In this document: in pieces, positions 4,317 through 5,391 of the stretch | How the letters are laid out: every line of letters begins with the position of its first letter | How positions within the stretch are numbered: position 1 is the stretch's first letter | NCBI GenBank assembly: GCA_023150195.1 | Contig: JAKLLI010000150.1 | Coordinates: forward strand, 1-5,391 | Source: Azonexus sp. | GTDB taxonomy: Bacteria > Pseudomonadota > Gammaproteobacteria > Burkholderiales > Rhodocyclaceae | Reading direction: 5' to 3' | DNA: 5,391 bases | Program-made: the position numbers and the translations under genes | The notes under the pieces: generated by a model | Told to the model about the DNA's origin: nothing | The model's input: only the letters and a program-made list of their open reading frames with translations | The model's database searches: none

Positions 4317-5047
4317 ACCCGTTCTCCTTCAATCGTAAGCAGCGCATCGCCCCGCGAGCGACGCAGGGCTTCCAGCCCGTAATGCACAAATGACAAGGCG
4401 GCCAGTGCCGGCACCAGCAGCCCCACAAAAGGAATATGGGCCAGCAGCGCCATGGTCAGCCCGAGCATGAACAAGGGCGCCTTGTGTTGCTGCTGCAAGG
4501 TCCGCCACTCGGCAGGCGTCGCATGCAGGGAAAGCGCATCGTAGGCAAAGGTTCGCCGGTTCAGCCAGCCCATCAACAAGAGTGGAATCAGCAGCGAAAA
4601 ACCGGGGATCAGCCACAGCGGGATGCTCGCCACCCAGGCGAGCACGAACAAAATCGATGCGCCAACGCTGTTGACCGCAGCAGCGACAAAACTGTCCTTG
4701 CCCATGGGTGCCACATCGGCATAGGTGGTCGCCGACAGGAATTTGAGCATCAAGGGCAGGATCACAATAGCGGCGAGCAGCGAGGCCGTTAGGTAGGCCA
4801 CGGCAAAAATCGCCATCCAGCCGCCCAGATAGGCGAGGATATGCGCCAGCCAGACCAGCCCCCATCCAACCAGCAAGCTCATCGGCGGCCACACCATCAT
4901 CTGATCCACCATCCAGCCCAGCGCCCAGATCGCCAAGCCAATCGACAGCAGCAGCGAGAACAGCGCAGGGGCCAGCACATAAAGCCAGACCTTGCCGTGG
5001 CGCAAATCGCCCAGGGTTCTGGCCACGGCCTGCATCACCTCACCCAT
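4313..5047 (-). CDS. EI24 domain-containing (CysZ-like) integral membrane protein
   Basis: A 244-aa multi-pass inner-membrane protein of the EI24/CysZ family (PF07264). Hydrophobic segments lie at about 21-47, 57-78, 79-101, 128-160 (long, probably two membrane passes or a re-entrant pair) and 190-222. The stretch WLNRRTFAYDALSLHATPAEW (161-181) is the loop conserved in this family, where an R/Y-D-A-L pattern follows the long hydrophobic segment. CysZ itself is a sulfate permease feeding cysteine synthesis, but no cys gene is nearby, and most EI24-family members in betaproteobacteria are uncharacterised, so substrate and role are unknown. The start at 5047 overlaps the hrpA stop by 8 bases and has GGGAGG nine bases away on the - strand; Met5 (ATG at 5035) is a possible alternative with poor spacing. 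Its stop overlaps the next gene by four bases, implying coupled translation. Confidence 0.85.
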   Translation of the reverse strand: MGEVMQAVARTLGDLRHGKVWLYVLAPALFSLLLSIGLAIWALGWMVDQMMVWPPMSLLVGWGLVWLAHILAYLGGWMAIFAVAYLTASLLAAIVILPLMLKFLSATTYADVAPMGKDSFVAAAVNSVGASILFVLAWVASIPLWLIPGFSLLIPLLLMGWLNRRTFAYDALSLHATPAEWRTLQQQHKAPLFMLGLTMALLAHIPFVGLLVPALAALSFVHYGLEALRRSRGDALLTIEGERV

Positions 5048-5391
5048 GTTTGATGCCCTCCCACTGTTTTTCCAGGCGCTTTACCGATACCGGCACAGGC
5101 GTCCGCAACTCCTGTGCAAACAAGCCCACGCGCAATTCCTCCAGCAGCCAGCGGAATTGCTCGATCTGCGGGTCGACCGTGCCCATCTTGGCCAACTGGA
5201 TCGCCCGCCGCTCGTAGTTCGTCCATAAGGCACTGTAATCGGCCAGCAACTGCGCATCGCGCGCCGGATTGGCCTTGAGCTTGTCGAGTCGCACGCCGAT
5301 GGCCTTGAGATAACGCGGGTAATGCTGCAAACGCTCAAACGGGGTCTCCACCACAAAGGTTTTGCCCAGCAACCGCTTCAGTTGCCCTTCG
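5040..5391 (-). CDS. hrpA: ATP-dependent RNA helicase HrpA, C-terminal end (5' part outside window)
   Basis: HrpA is a large cytoplasmic DEAH-box RNA helicase (about 1,300 residues) implicated in mRNA processing and ribosome rescue. Only the final 116 residues are present; the frame runs open to the right edge (...EGQLKRLLGKTF), so the TTG at 5372 is not a start. The fragment lies in the HrpA-specific C-terminal domain (DUF3418) and shows its closing signature: PRYLKAIGVRLDK, then FRWLLEELRVGLFAQELRTP and a PVSVKRLEKQWE end. This agrees well with the known C-terminus of E. coli HrpA (WMIEELRVSYFAQQLGTPYPIS). The helicase motifs are outside the window. The TGA lies within the first codons of the EI24 gene (8-base overlap), so the two are probably cotranscribed and coupled. 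Confidence 0.93.
   Translation of the reverse strand, partial: EGQLKRLLGKTFVVETPFERLQHYPRYLKAIGVRLDKLKANPARDAQLLADYSALWTNYERRAIQLAKMGTVDPQIEQFRWLLEELRVGLFAQELRTPVPVSVKRLEKQWEGIKHG

Noticed and set aside
3858..4382. + strand open frames of 174 and 146 aa across 3858-4382
   Set aside because: They are antisense to the MoCF/CinA-like gene, with no ribosome site or recognisable domain.

Overview
The window reads as ordinary chromosome of a Gram-negative betaproteobacterium. GC content is moderately high, the Kdo/lipopolysaccharide export genes are in the canonical order, and two phasins of the betaproteobacterial Phasin_2 type point to an organism that stores polyhydroxyalkanoate (PHA). A member of the Rhodocyclales (Dechloromonas/Azonexus-like) would fit, but that placement is an impression from protein content, not a search result.

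Layout. Positions 1-2066 (+ strand) are a tightly coupled envelope operon: the 3' end of kdsD, then kdsC, lptC and lptA, with 1-4 base overlaps at each junction. KdsD and KdsC carry out two steps of Kdo synthesis (ribulose-5-P to arabinose-5-P, and Kdo-8-P dephosphorylation). LptC and LptA form the inner-membrane anchor and periplasmic bridge for LPS transport. The usual next gene, lptB, is absent.

Positions 2067-2279 are an AT-rich regulatory region. It holds a perfect-consensus sigma-70 promoter (TTGACA, 16 bp, TATAAT), a 17-bp near-perfect palindrome at the expected transcription start, and further inverted repeats at and upstream of the -35 box. These are good candidates for binding sites of a PHA-responsive repressor such as PhaR. 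Positions 2280-3480 (+) are two tandem, diverged phasin genes (184 and 191 aa). A hairpin terminator lies between them and a strong, probably bidirectional terminator follows the second.

Positions 3552-5391 (- strand) are a convergent operon read from the right edge: the 3' end of hrpA (DEAH-box RNA helicase), an EI24/CysZ-like membrane protein, and a stand-alone MoCF/CinA-N-terminal-like protein. These genes are coupled by 8- and 4-base overlaps.

Overall the window holds three housekeeping or storage modules. I see no mobile element, CRISPR array, tRNA, rRNA or clearly new system. The points most worth a second look are the architecture of the phasin control region and the phasin pair occupying the place where lptB normally sits.
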